42,536 bases of DNA from Clostridiales bacterium. GTDB taxonomy: Bacteria > Bacillota > Clostridia > Peptostreptococcales > Anaerovoracaceae. The stretch lies in contig SVCQ01000020.1 of assembly GCA_015058275.1 (NCBI GenBank), forward strand, positions 1-42,536, in the 5' to 3' direction. A model generated the notes under the pieces. The model did no database searches and was not told where the DNA came from. It saw only the letters and a program-made list of their open reading frames with translations. Below, in pieces: positions 9,414 through 18,060 of this stretch. The position numbers were made by a program, and so were the translations under genes. Position 1 is the stretch's first letter; each line of letters starts with the position of its first letter.

Positions 9414-9414
9414 G

Positions 9415-9446
9415 GGAAGTCTCTGCAGGGGCTTCCTTTTTTATTG
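9415..9446 (+). terminator. Terminator after transketolase genes
   Basis: GGAAGTCTC pairs with GGGCTTCC (two G-U pairs), followed by TTTTTTATT. It lies immediately after repeat copy 1, so the repeat sits between the gene and its terminator and would be transcribed with tktC. Confidence 0.7.
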
Positions 9447-9500
9447 CCCTGGTGCATGTGCCGGGAGAACTGATTTTTGTACGAATATAAATACAGTATA

Positions 9501-9557
9501 TTGCAAAATAATTAGTGAATATGTATTGCATAAAAATACAATGGATGTTATATTCAT
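9501..9557 (+). promoter_or_regulatory. Promoter with candidate tandem ARG boxes
   Basis: This AT-rich stretch contrasts with the surrounding DNA. TTGCAT (9527) and TATATT (9549) at 16 bp could be a sigma-A promoter. Two overlapping sites, TGAATATGTATTGCA (9516-9530) and TGCATAAAAATACA (9527-9540), resemble the ArgR/AhrC box TGAATAAAAATTCA, and a third half-site is at 9543-9557. This would fit arginine control of the ABC transporter that follows. The match is by eye only. Confidence 0.35.
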
Positions 9558-9571
9558 ACACGTCAAGCAAG

Positions 9572-9591
9572 GGTGCACGAAGCTGTGCACC
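9572..9591 (+). other. Leader hairpin before the ABC transporter
   Basis: GGTGCAC and GTGCACC form a perfect 7-bp stem with a 6-base loop in the 5' leader, 20 bases before the AAGGAG ribosome site. There is no T-run, so it is not a terminator. It may stabilise the message. Confidence 0.5.
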
Positions 9592-9623
9592 AAAGGTAAA
9601 TAACTCAAGCAAGGAGAAGAACA

Positions 9624-10406
9624 ATGAAAAAGAAATCACTCGTACTTTTACTCGCACTGTCGATGATCTTCACCTTCGTGCTCGGCGCATGCGGAGGCGG
9701 CTCAGATGAGAGCAGCTCCGATTCCGACACACTGAAGGTCGTGACCGAGGCTACATTCGCACCGTTCGAGTCCACTCAGGACGGAGATGAGACTATCGTA
9801 GGCTTCGACCCTGACATGATGGCTGCCATCGCAGAGGATCAGGGACTCAAGCTCGAATGGGTCAACATGGAATTTGACTCGCTCATCCCGGCACTCCAGT
9901 CGGATCAGGGCGACATCATCTGCGCAGGCATGAACAAGCTCGCCGGTGACCGTGCCGAGAAGGTAGACTTCGGCGACACATACTTCGAGAGTGAGCTGAT
10001 GCTGCTCGTTACAGCCGACAGCGACCTCGCAGGCATCGACGCCGTTACTTCCGACATGAAGCTTGCCAGCCAGATCGGTACAACAGGCGGAGACATGGTC
10101 CAGGAGATGAAGGATGAGGGCAAGATCGCTGACGGAGTCGTACTCAATCAGTGGACAGACTGCTACCTCCAGCTCAAGAACGGCGAGGTACAGGGCGTAG
10201 TCGTAGACAAGCCGGTAGGTGAGGCTTACCTCAAGAGCCATGGCGACGAGGCCAAGTTCGCAGGCGATCCGTTCGGTGACCACGAAGAGTTCGCATTCGC
10301 TGTACAGAAGGGCAACACTGAGCTGCTCGAAAAGCTCAACACCGGACTTGCCAACATCAAGGCAAACGGAACTTACGACGAGCTCGTAGACAAGTGGTTC
10401 AGCTAA
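9624..10406 (+). CDS. Polar amino acid ABC transporter, substrate-binding lipoprotein
   Basis: This 260-residue protein begins with a lipoprotein signal ending in LGAC (Cys23), so it is anchored to the outer face of the membrane. The mature part is a family 3 solute-binding protein, with the characteristic TEATFAPFE start, GFDPDMMAAIAEDQGL, and the DSLIPALQSDQGDIICAGM region. Family members bind arginine, histidine, glutamine or similar amino acids. The upstream ARG-box-like sequence makes arginine the best guess here. AAGGAGAAGAAC precedes the ATG. The permease and ATPase genes follow directly. Confidence 0.92.
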   Translation: MKKKSLVLLLALSMIFTFVLGACGGGSDESSSDSDTLKVVTEATFAPFESTQDGDETIVGFDPDMMAAIAEDQGLKLEWVNMEFDSLIPALQSDQGDIICAGMNKLAGDRAEKVDFGDTYFESELMLLVTADSDLAGIDAVTSDMKLASQIGTTGGDMVQEMKDEGKIADGVVLNQWTDCYLQLKNGEVQGVVVDKPVGEAYLKSHGDEAKFAGDPFGDHEEFAFAVQKGNTELLEKLNTGLANIKANGTYDELVDKWFS

Positions 10407-10442
10407 TTCAGAAGATAATCATATAGGCGAAGGGAAACATAA

Positions 10443-11126
10443 ATGGAAGTATATCTTAAAGGATTCCTTATCGCCTGCAAGGGAATACCCGCTACTGTGG
10501 CAGTCAGCCTTATAGCAATAGTACTGGGAGCAGCCTTTGGACTGCTCCTTGCGCTGTGCTCACAGACAAAGAGCAAGATCCTGCAGGTGATAGCAAAAGT
10601 ATATGTAGATATAGTCAGGGGCACACCTATGCTGGTGCAGGCCCTCATAATGGCCTACGGTATACCTTGGCTGCTGCAGTCCTGGGGCATTGCCTTCAAA
10701 TGGGACGACTTCGGCGGCATGGCAGTGCCGGCCGTCATAGTCTGCGGCTTCAACTCCGCAGCGTACTTGTCCGAGGTAATCAGGTCGGGCATTCAGGCGA
10801 TAGACAAAGGTCAGATGGAGGCGGCGAGGTCTCTCGGGATGAGTCACGGCATGGCCATGAGGCTCATCATCATCCCTCAGGCGATCCGCATCATCCTGCC
10901 GGCATTCGCCAACGAGTTCGTAACGCTCATCAAGGAGACTTCAGTACTCGGCTACGTAGGCGTAGTCGAGATACTGAGGCGCGGACAGCTGTGGAACTCT
11001 TCGTCGTTTGAGACGTTCCCGGCTTATATCGGAGTAGCGCTTGCATACATGATCCTCACTATACCTCTGTCGAAGGTCATCAACGGCTATGAGAGAAAGA
11101 TGGCCAGAAAGGAGTCTGCGGCATGA
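10443..11126 (+). CDS. Polar amino acid ABC transporter, permease
   Basis: The 227-residue membrane protein belongs to the HisM/GlnP permease family. It has about five transmembrane helices and the coupling EAA loop, [19 protein letters not shown], at about residues 128-146, which contacts the ATPase. The N-terminal segment [21 protein letters not shown] is the usual first helix. A single permease gene implies a homodimer in the membrane. It sits 36 bases after the binding-protein gene and overlaps the ATPase gene by four bases (ATGA), so all three should be made together. Confidence 0.93.
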   Translation: MEVYLKGFLIACKGIPATVAVSLIAIVLGAAFGLLLALCSQTKSKILQVIAKVYVDIVRGTPMLVQALIMAYGIPWLLQSWGIAFKWDDFGGMAVPAVIVCGFNSAAYLSEVIRSGIQAIDKGQMEAARSLGMSHGMAMRLIIIPQAIRIILPAFANEFVTLIKETSVLGYVGVVEILRRGQLWNSSSFETFPAYIGVALAYMILTIPLSKVINGYERKMARKESAA

Positions 11127-11848
11127 GCATGATAGAAATCAAAGGTCTCCGCAAAAGCTTCGGAGATCTGGAGGTGCTTAAGGGCATCGACCAGAACGTT
11201 GAGGAAGGCGAAGTGCTGTGCATCGTAGGGCCGTCGGGATCGGGCAAGTCGACCATGCTCAGGTGCATCAACAGGCTTGAAGAGCCTACAGGCGGCGAGA
11301 TATACATCGACGGAGAGCTGATCACGGACAAGAACGTCGACAGCATGCGTACAAAGATGGGCATGGTATTCCAGTCCTTCAATCTCTTCCCGCACAAGAG
11401 CGTAAAGGAGAACCTCACGATCGGACCGGTCAATGTCAAGAAGGCGGATAAGAAGGCCTCCGACGAAAAGGCGATGGAGCTTCTCTCGCGCGTCGGACTT
11501 GCTGACAAGGCCGACGAGTATCCGAGGAACCTCTCCGGCGGACAGCAGCAGCGTGTAGCAATAGCAAGAGCCCTTGCCATGGATCCTGAGGTGATACTCT
11601 TTGACGAACCGACATCGGCTCTCGACCCTGAGATGGTCGGTGAGGTGCTCGATGTAATGAAGGATCTGGCCAGAGCGGGCATGACCATGGTGGTCGTTAC
11701 CCATGAAATGGGCTTTGCCAAGGAAGTGGCCGACAAGGTCATCTTCATGGACGGAGGCTACATCGTCGAGCAGGGCACGCCTGAGGAGGTGCTCAGCAAT
11801 CCAAAAGAACCGAGGACGCAGGACTTCCTCTCCAAGGTGCTTATATAA
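11123..11848 (+). CDS. Polar amino acid ABC transporter, ATP-binding protein (GlnQ type)
   Basis: This 241-residue ATPase drives the transporter. It has Walker [10 protein letters not shown] at residue 36, a Q-loop in [12 protein letters not shown], the ABC signature [15 protein letters not shown], Walker [15 protein letters not shown] and the H-loop in VVTHEMGFA. The length and the Q-loop wording are typical of the GlnQ/HisP group. It starts inside the permease stop (ATGA). Its own TAA stop coincides with the first bases (ATAA) of repeat copy 2, so the element inserted without changing the protein. Confidence 0.95.
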   Translation: MSMIEIKGLRKSFGDLEVLKGIDQNVEEGEVLCIVGPSGSGKSTMLRCINRLEEPTGGEIYIDGELITDKNVDSMRTKMGMVFQSFNLFPHKSVKENLTIGPVNVKKADKKASDEKAMELLSRVGLADKADEYPRNLSGGQQQRVAIARALAMDPEVILFDEPTSALDPEMVGEVLDVMKDLARAGMTMVVVTHEMGFAKEVADKVIFMDGGYIVEQGTPEEVLSNPKEPRTQDFLSKVLI

Positions 11849-12022
11849 CAGACGCCGGATGTCCCCCGCCTCAACGGAGTAGGCGGCGGGTTCCATATTC
11901 GATCGTCAGTGGCGGGTCACAATCCCCGACTGACGATCTCATGAGCTGAAGCTCCCGTCGTCTGTTGACGGCGTCGCTCGCTCCAACCAAGCGAGCTTGA
12001 TGGAGCTTCGCTCCTGGTTGAA
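11845..12022 (+). repeat. 178-bp structured repeat, copy 2 (omega-RNA-like element)
   Basis: This is the second copy, with the same ends as copy 1 and two base differences from it. The ATAA at 11845 supplies the stop codon of the ABC ATPase gene. Predicted pairings: AACAGACG 11847-11854 with CGTCTGTT 11959-11966; GCTCGCT 11976-11982 with AGCGAGC 11990-11996; loop CAACCA 11984-11989 with TGGTTG 12015-12020 (pseudoknot). The TGAAGCTCCCG segment near 11946 resembles what I recall from the 3' ends of IS200/IS605 tnpB elements. No transposase or nuclease gene is attached. Confidence 0.8.
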
Positions 12023-12031
12023 GTCATTATG

Positions 12032-12055
12032 CCGGGGCCTGTCCCCGGTTTTTTT
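12032..12055 (+). terminator. Terminator after the ABC transporter operon
   Basis: CCGGGG, loop CCTGT, CCCCGG, then seven T. It starts ten bases after repeat copy 2, so the repeat again separates the last gene from its terminator. Confidence 0.92.
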
Positions 12056-12060
12056 GCGGC

Positions 12061-12102
12061 CGCATGCGGATGTAACGCCTTGCATCCCCGTGCGACCTTT
12101 TT
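12061..12102 (+). terminator. Second terminator-like hairpin
   Basis: CGCATGCGGATG pairs with CATCCCCGTGCG (one mismatch, one G-U), followed by ACCTTTTTATTT. It may back up the strong terminator just before it. The rest of the gap up to ftsE (12103-12215) is AT-rich and probably holds the ftsE promoter. A TATACT near 12172 is a possible -10, but no convincing -35 was found. Confidence 0.5.
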
Positions 12103-12215
12103 ATTTGTTCAGAAAAGGCCGCGGTACTGTTAATGTTCATTAAGTTTGAGGGTATTTCATTAAGAGCATATGTATACTATACGCGTATGTTAATGCGGGG
12201 GAGACCACAATATAT

Positions 12216-13094
12216 ATGATCGTATTCAATAACGTAACAAAGAAGTACGGGGAGAATGTCGGGTTGATCAATGCATCGGTGCATATCAACAGCGGGGATT
12301 TTGTATTCCTCGTAGGTCCTTCGGGCGCCGGCAAGACCACCTTCATCAGGCTCATCCTCAAGGAGATCGATCCTGACAGCGGACGCATCATACTTGCAGG
12401 CAAGGACATCACAAAGATAGGCAGGAGAGAGATACCTGAGATCAGACAAAAGATCGGCATGGTATTCCAGGACTTCAGACTTCTCGAGAAGAAGACAGTC
12501 TATGAGAACGTAGCCTTCGCAATGGAGGTCCTCCACAAGAGCAAGAAGGAGATAAAGGAGAGAGTGCCTTATGTCCTCGAACTGGTGGACATCAAGGACA
12601 AGGCTGACAGATATCCTAATGAGCTCTCGGCAGGAGAGCAGCAGAGGGTAGGCATCGCCAGAGCTCTGGTCAACAAGCCGAGAGTACTCATCTGCGACGA
12701 GCCTACGGGCAACCTCGATCCTATGACAGCCATGGACATCATGGCTCTCCTGGAGCAGATCAACGTCAGAGGCACCACAGTGCTGATGGTCACTCACGCA
12801 AAGGACATAGTAGACAAGATGAACAAGAGAGTTGTCGCCATCGATCACGGACACATCGTGCGTGACGAGGAGGGCAGCTACGGATATACAAAGCAGAACA
12901 CCGAAGACGAGCTCTACGTACCGGGCTATGCGACATACACAGGAGTCGCCGCTGCGGCGGAGCCTGAGAGCATCGCGCCTGACTTCACACAGGAGCTCAG
13001 AGCCAGGACCGTTACAACGGCAGCGCCTTCGGATTACGATGTGGATGACATGCTGAGCGCTTATCTGGACGGCGGGGAGGATATATATGAGTAG
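12216..13094 (+). CDS. ftsE: Cell division ATP-binding protein FtsE, with C-terminal extension
   Basis: FtsE is the ATPase of the FtsEX complex, which switches on peptidoglycan hydrolases at the septum or side wall. Walker A GPSGAGKTT is at residue 34, and the signature LSAGEQQRVGIARAL and Walker B VLICDEPTGNLDP are intact. The usual FtsE is about 225-230 residues; this one has 292. The extra tail of about 65 residues is acidic and rich in Ala, Tyr and Asp (ending DDMLSAYLDGGEDIYE) and looks disordered. GGGGGAG lies about 13 bases before the ATG. The end overlaps ftsX by eight bases. Confidence 0.94.
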   Translation: MIVFNNVTKKYGENVGLINASVHINSGDFVFLVGPSGAGKTTFIRLILKEIDPDSGRIILAGKDITKIGRREIPEIRQKIGMVFQDFRLLEKKTVYENVAFAMEVLHKSKKEIKERVPYVLELVDIKDKADRYPNELSAGEQQRVGIARALVNKPRVLICDEPTGNLDPMTAMDIMALLEQINVRGTTVLMVTHAKDIVDKMNKRVVAIDHGHIVRDEEGSYGYTKQNTEDELYVPGYATYTGVAAAAEPESIAPDFTQELRARTVTTAAPSDYDVDDMLSAYLDGGEDIYE

Positions 13095-13977
13095 ACTCGG
13101 ATATAACCTCAAGCAGGCCTTTTCCCAGATGGGACGCAACAAGGGCATGTACTTCACTTCGGTGCTGGCCATCACGGCCATGATGCTGATACTGGGACTG
13201 TTCTTCGTTGCATTCGTCAACGTCAATCTCTTTGCGGCATCCATCGAAAAGGATTACAACGTAATACAGATATATCTCCATGACGGCAACAAGGCCGAGG
13301 TCAACCAGGCTGTCGAGACGACTCTGAGAGGCACTGAGGGCGTAGACGATGTCAAATACGTCAGCAAGGACGAGGCCCTTGTGACACTCAAGCAGAAGTG
13401 GGGCGAGAACGCATACCTCCTGGACAATCTGCCTGAGAACCCTCTGCCTGATTCATACATGGTATATGTTGAGGACAAGGACGCTGCCAATGCCCTGGCT
13501 GCTGCGGCTCCGGGCATCGAGGGCGTCGAGGACGTGGTATACTATCGCGACACTATCGAGAAGCTGGCACAGGTATCGCACTTCGTAGAACTCGGATCTC
13601 TGATAGCAATGGCCTTCCTCGTGGTCGTATCGATCATCATAGTGGCCAACACGATCAAGCTCACTGTGTTCAACAGGGAGAAGGAGATCGGCATCATGAA
13701 GTACCTCGGAGCGACTGACTGGTTCGTAAGAGCGCCGTTCATCTGGGGCGGCATCATAGTCGGAATGCTTTCGGCATTCATAGCGACGGGGCTCACGCAT
13801 GTCATATACACTAAGATCGTCGCGATCATCGGAGGAGATATCGCAAGGATACTCTCGGTCACGGTAGTCCCGGCGGAATTCCTGACAAAGAACGTGCTGA
13901 TCATATTCCTCTGCCTCGGCATAAGCATCGGAGTATGCGGAAGTATCATTTCAATAAGACGATTCCTCGATAAGTAA
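13087..13977 (+). CDS. ftsX: Cell division membrane protein FtsX
   Basis: At 296 residues this matches FtsX: one N-terminal transmembrane helix (about 22-45), a large extracellular domain (about 50-165), then three further helices forming the FtsX/MacB-type permease fold. The extracellular domain normally grips a coiled-coil hydrolase activator such as EnvC or PcsB, and the next gene encodes exactly such a protein. The overlap with ftsE and the 15-base gap to the hydrolase gene support one functional unit. FtsX carries no catalytic residues; it relays ATP hydrolysis by FtsE across the membrane. Confidence 0.94.
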   Translation: MSRLGYNLKQAFSQMGRNKGMYFTSVLAITAMMLILGLFFVAFVNVNLFAASIEKDYNVIQIYLHDGNKAEVNQAVETTLRGTEGVDDVKYVSKDEALVTLKQKWGENAYLLDNLPENPLPDSYMVYVEDKDAANALAAAAPGIEGVEDVVYYRDTIEKLAQVSHFVELGSLIAMAFLVVVSIIIVANTIKLTVFNREKEIGIMKYLGATDWFVRAPFIWGGIIVGMLSAFIATGLTHVIYTKIVAIIGGDIARILSVTVVPAEFLTKNVLIIFLCLGISIGVCGSIISIRRFLDK

Positions 13978-13992
13978 AGAGAAGGGCTTTTG

Positions 13993-15114
13993 ATGACAAA
14001 CAGGAAAAAGAGAAACCTTATAATAGTACTGACCTTGATCGCCTCAATGTTCTGCGCGACATTCGTATCCTCGTTTGCGGTATCGCAGGAGGAGAAGGAC
14101 GCCGCCATGAAGGAGGCCAAAGACGCACAGAAGGCTACAGAGCAGAAGCGCGAGGAGGCCAAGGCTGAGGCCAAGAAGGCAGCTCAGGCTACGGCCAACT
14201 TCGAAGAGGCCGAGAAGAAGCTCGGCGAGCTCCAGGGCGAGATCGAGGCGACTCAGGCTCAGATCAGCAACACCATGGCCGAGATAGAGGCCAAGGAGAA
14301 GGAGATCGAGGTACAGAACACCGCTCTCAACAACAGACTGACTGCCATGTACAAGACCGGCAACTCCGGCTTTGTGGATGTCATACTCAATTCGGAGAAC
14401 GTCGAGGACCTTCTGTCCAACATAGGCATGGTACAGAAGATACTCGAAAGCGACCAGGATCTCCTGCGCAAGCTCCAGAAGGATTACAAGAAGCTCAAGG
14501 CCCTCAAGGCTCAGCTCGAGGAGCAGCAGATAGCTCTCGAAGCTCAGCAGACAGAGACAGAAGAGCTCAAAAAGAAATACCAGGCAGAGGCTGATGCGGC
14601 TCACGCGGCTCAGGCTCAGAAGGAAGCAGAGGCAGCTGCGATGGCAGCGGATGCTGCAGCCAAGCAGGCAGCCGCAGAGGCAATGATCGTAGAGGCCGGC
14701 GGCCAGATACAGCTCGCACCGGGCGAATACGCATGGCCGACTGCAGCCAACTGGGAGCTGTCGGATAAATACGGATGGAGGATCTGTCCGTTCCACGGCA
14801 GGGAGTTCCATAACGGACTCGATGTCATACTGACAAGCGGTACAAACGGATCGCCTGTATACGCCATCGCTGACGGCGTGGTCACCAGGGCTTCGTGGTA
14901 CGGCGGATACGGCAACTGCATACAGTACGCTACCGGTAACGGCATAAGCGTCCTCTACGGACACCTCAGCGGGTACAACTGCAGCGAGGGACAGTTCGTC
15001 AAGAAGGGCACCGTGCTCGGTTACATAGGCAGCACCGGCGCTTCGACCGGACCGCACCTTCACTTCACGGTATTCCAGGACGGGGTCACTATAAGCCCTC
15101 TCTCTCTATACTGA
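13993..15114 (+). CDS. Coiled-coil M23 (LytM) peptidoglycan hydrolase, EnvC/PcsB-like role
   Basis: This secreted 373-residue protein has a signal peptide (about 1-30). A long Ala/Glu/Lys-rich coiled coil follows (about 32-235), and then an M23 metallopeptidase domain. The zinc ligands are all present: H273 and D277 in HNGLD, and H355/H357 in HLHF. Unlike E. coli EnvC, whose LytM domain is degenerate, this one should cleave peptide cross-links itself. Its position behind ftsEX indicates that FtsX controls it. A TTG at 13990 is in frame, but the ATG at 13993 has AGAAGGG seven bases before it and is preferred. Confidence 0.92.
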   Translation: MTNRKKRNLIIVLTLIASMFCATFVSSFAVSQEEKDAAMKEAKDAQKATEQKREEAKAEAKKAAQATANFEEAEKKLGELQGEIEATQAQISNTMAEIEAKEKEIEVQNTALNNRLTAMYKTGNSGFVDVILNSENVEDLLSNIGMVQKILESDQDLLRKLQKDYKKLKALKAQLEEQQIALEAQQTETEELKKKYQAEADAAHAAQAQKEAEAAAMAADAAAKQAAAEAMIVEAGGQIQLAPGEYAWPTAANWELSDKYGWRICPFHGREFHNGLDVILTSGTNGSPVYAIADGVVTRASWYGGYGNCIQYATGNGISVLYGHLSGYNCSEGQFVKKGTVLGYIGSTGASTGPHLHFTVFQDGVTISPLSLY

Positions 15115-15126
15115 TATAAGGAAACA

Positions 15127-16776
15127 ATGGCGGATCTTGATTCAAAAGTACTTCAGATAATAAGATCCAGGGGAATAGACGAATCGGACATAGAGGAATT
15201 CATCTCTTCCCGGCCCAGACTCGCATATGATCCATTCCTTCTCGCCAATATGCGGGAAGGAGTGGATTTACTGCTTAAGGCGGCAGACGAGGGCAAAAGG
15301 ATAGTCATCTACGGTGACTATGACGTCGATGGTATCACATCGACGGCTCTTTTGATGAAAGTGATCGGCTGCCTTACGGACAATGTCACATATTACATCC
15401 CTTCGAGGCTTGATGAGGGATACGGGCTCCACACAGAGTCCATAGACCGCATCATCGCGGACGGAGGCGAATTCCTGCTGACCGTGGACTGCGGCTCATC
15501 CTCACAGGCGGAGACCGCATATGCACGTGAGCACGGACTTGAGACTCTGGTCACCGACCATCACAACATGAGTGATCAGAGGGCCGAGGGCATCATCATA
15601 AATCCGAGGCTTCCGGAGGATGAGTATCCGTTCAAGGGACTCGCGGGAGTCGGCGTGGCATACAAGCTGGCGCTTTCGCTCGCAAGGGAGAGAGACATCC
15701 CAAAATCCGTGATGGCCGAGGTGCTCGAATTCGTCACAGTGGGTACGATAGCGGACATAATGCCCATGCTCGATGAGAACCGCACCATAGTAAAGTGCGG
15801 CCTCCGGAGCATACATCTGGGATGCAGGAATAAGGGCCTCAGGGCTCTCATCGACAGATCATCGCTCAATTATTCCAAGCTCAGGGCCGGGGATATTTCA
15901 TACGGCATAGCGCCTAAGATAAATGCCTCGGGCAGGATGGGCGATGCCACCATAGGAGTCAGGCTGCTCCTGTCTGATGATGAGGACGAGATAAACGAGT
16001 GCTGCGATGCACTCATCAGGGCCAATACGGAGCGCCGAAGGCTCCAGGATGAGGCCTATGACAGAGGGGCCGACGCGCTTGATGCAGAACTCGAAAAGGG
16101 AGACTTCGTGATAGTCGAGATCAACGATTCGCACGAGGGAGTCCTGGGCATAGTGGCAGGCAAGCTGAGAGAGCAGGTCAACAGGCCTGTGGTCGTCATC
16201 TCGAGAAACGGAGATACCTACAAGGGCACGGGACGATCCATACCGGGAGTCGACCTCTACAGCATGCTCAACAGATACAGAGACAGGTTCATAAGCTTCG
16301 GCGGACACAGCGCCGCCTGCGGCTTCACCATAGGGGCTGACATGATAGACTCTCTGAGAGAGGACCTCAACAGGGACATGAAGGCAGCCTGCGAGGAGGA
16401 TGAGTCACTGCTAGATGTGGACTACAGCAGCGATGCGTCTCTCGAGGCCGGAGACATAGACCTCGGACTTGCTGAAGCGCTCGAACTCATAGAGCCTTGC
16501 GGTAAGGACAACGAGGTGCCGGTATTCGCCGTCAAAAATGCGGAGATCTCCGACTGGAGATTCCTCAAGGACGACAAAAAGATGGCGAGATTCAGCATGA
16601 TCGCAGGTGACGGACGTAAAATAGACGCTGTCATCTTCAGAAATGCCGAGGAAGCATATATAATAACAGAGTCCGGCAGGGCGGACATACTGTGCAATGT
16701 AGAGATCAACACCTGGAGAGATGAGAGGAAGGCACAGGCCATAGTGAGGTCGGTGCTGCCGGCGGGAACGCTATAG
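15127..16776 (+). CDS. recJ: Single-stranded-DNA 5'-3' exonuclease RecJ
   Basis: The 549-residue protein has the DHH phosphoesterase core of RecJ. DYDVDG is at residue 64, VDCGSSS follows, the DHH triad is at 144-146, then NASGRMGDA and the DHHA1 motif GGHSAACGF. A C-terminal OB-like domain (from about 460) binds DNA. RecJ degrades 5' single-stranded ends in recombination and base excision repair. It starts 12 bases after the M23 gene and ends directly before the next start codon, so it lies inside the division and protease operon. That placement need not mean a shared function. Confidence 0.95.
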   Translation: MADLDSKVLQIIRSRGIDESDIEEFISSRPRLAYDPFLLANMREGVDLLLKAADEGKRIVIYGDYDVDGITSTALLMKVIGCLTDNVTYYIPSRLDEGYGLHTESIDRIIADGGEFLLTVDCGSSSQAETAYAREHGLETLVTDHHNMSDQRAEGIIINPRLPEDEYPFKGLAGVGVAYKLALSLARERDIPKSVMAEVLEFVTVGTIADIMPMLDENRTIVKCGLRSIHLGCRNKGLRALIDRSSLNYSKLRAGDISYGIAPKINASGRMGDATIGVRLLLSDDEDEINECCDALIRANTERRRLQDEAYDRGADALDAELEKGDFVIVEINDSHEGVLGIVAGKLREQVNRPVVVISRNGDTYKGTGRSIPGVDLYSMLNRYRDRFISFGGHSAACGFTIGADMIDSLREDLNRDMKAACEEDESLLDVDYSSDASLEAGDIDLGLAEALELIEPCGKDNEVPVFAVKNAEISDWRFLKDDKKMARFSMIAGDGRKIDAVIFRNAEEAYIITESGRADILCNVEINTWRDERKAQAIVRSVLPAGTL

Positions 16777-18060
16777 ATGGAAGACTTAAGAAACAACCAG
16801 ACACAGACAGACAGCAAAAAGACGCTCGGGCTGCAGATATCCGATGCGGACTATTATAATGTGAACGCTCAGGCCACTCCGGAGCCGGAAGCTCCAAGAC
16901 CGCATGCCGGTAAGAAGAGGAAGAGCAAAAATGCAGTCATTCCGTTCCTGCTTGGCATGCTGTCATGCCTTGTGGTCCTGGTCCTTGTGACTGAGGTCTT
17001 CGGTCTCGGCAAGCTGATCCCGAAGAAGACATATGATTATTACCGCGATCTCAACAGCAATTACGGCAAGTACTATGAGATCATGAAGATGATAGAGGAG
17101 GACCCTATCGCAAAGGCAAAGCCTGAGGAACTGAGCGACGAGCACCTCAAGGAGCTGCTGGCTTCGACCGGGGATCCGTACGCGGAGTACTATACAGCCG
17201 AAGAGTATAAGGATTTCGCCAAGAAATATATGTCGGATTATGTCGGCATTGGAGTAGGTGTCGTGGAGGAGGACGGAGAGATCATCGTCACGGAGGTCTT
17301 CGAGGGATCCCCCGCCGAGAATGACGGGATACAGATCGGAGACGCTATCGTCAGGATAAACGGCAAAGAGCCTGCGGATATAGACGAAGCGATATTGATA
17401 CTCGGCGGAGAGCCGGGGACGCCGGTCAGCGTCACTGTGAGAAGGAACGGCGAGGAGATCGTCATCAAAACAAACAGAGCCAGAGTCGAACAGGACTCTG
17501 TTGTATACGCGGCACTCGATGATCATCCTGATACCGGTGTGATAAGGATAGCCAGATTCATCAAGGGCACCTCGGATGAATTCAAGGATGCGGTCAGATC
17601 GCTTGAGGGCGACGGCTGCAGCAAGTACATCATTGACCTTCGCAGCAACGGAGGCGGACTGACGGATGAGAGCATCAAAGTCGCCGACTACCTGCTTCCT
17701 GCGTGCAGGATAATGAGCGAGAATTACAAGAACGGCAAGGAGACCGTATACAATTCAAAGCCTGATACTGCAGGCATACATTATGTGGTGCTGGTCGACG
17801 GCAATACGGCAAGCGCTTCGGAGATACTCACTGCCGCCATACAGGACAACAAAGGGGGGACCATCATAGGCTCTAAGACATACGGCAAGGGAGTCACCCA
17901 GAGGACCCACAAGTTTGAGGACGGCTCGGCGATCAAGATAACCGAGACTGAGTATTTCCGTCCGAGCGGCGATAAGGTCAACGGCGTGGGCATCACACCT
18001 GATGTAGAGGCCGCGGATGACGAGGTGCGTGAGGCTGCGATCAGGGAGCTTGAGAAGTGA
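16777..18060 (+). CDS. ctpA: C-terminal processing protease, S41 family (CtpA)
   Basis: This 427-residue membrane-anchored protease has a cytoplasmic N-terminal stretch of about 48 residues and one transmembrane helix (about 49-73). A PDZ domain (about 150-235) and an S41 catalytic domain follow. The Ser-Lys dyad is Ser346 in NTASASE and Lys371 in SKTYGKG, with the 25-residue spacing typical of CtpB. Such enzymes trim or activate cell-wall hydrolases and signalling proteins outside the membrane, which fits the M23 hydrolase two genes upstream. The ATG begins on the base after the recJ stop. Confidence 0.94.
   Translation: MEDLRNNQTQTDSKKTLGLQISDADYYNVNAQATPEPEAPRPHAGKKRKSKNAVIPFLLGMLSCLVVLVLVTEVFGLGKLIPKKTYDYYRDLNSNYGKYYEIMKMIEEDPIAKAKPEELSDEHLKELLASTGDPYAEYYTAEEYKDFAKKYMSDYVGIGVGVVEEDGEIIVTEVFEGSPAENDGIQIGDAIVRINGKEPADIDEAILILGGEPGTPVSVTVRRNGEEIVIKTNRARVEQDSVVYAALDDHPDTGVIRIARFIKGTSDEFKDAVRSLEGDGCSKYIIDLRSNGGGLTDESIKVADYLLPACRIMSENYKNGKETVYNSKPDTAGIHYVVLVDGNTASASEILTAAIQDNKGGTIIGSKTYGKGVTQRTHKFEDGSAIKITETEYFRPSGDKVNGVGITPDVEAADDEVREAAIRELEK

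Noticed and set aside
14044-15063. Long minus-strand open frames opposite the M23 hydrolase, FtsE, LacZ and GH3 genes
   Set aside because: Each lies wholly inside a well-supported + strand gene, encodes no recognisable domain and has no ribosome site. They are antisense by-products of codon bias.
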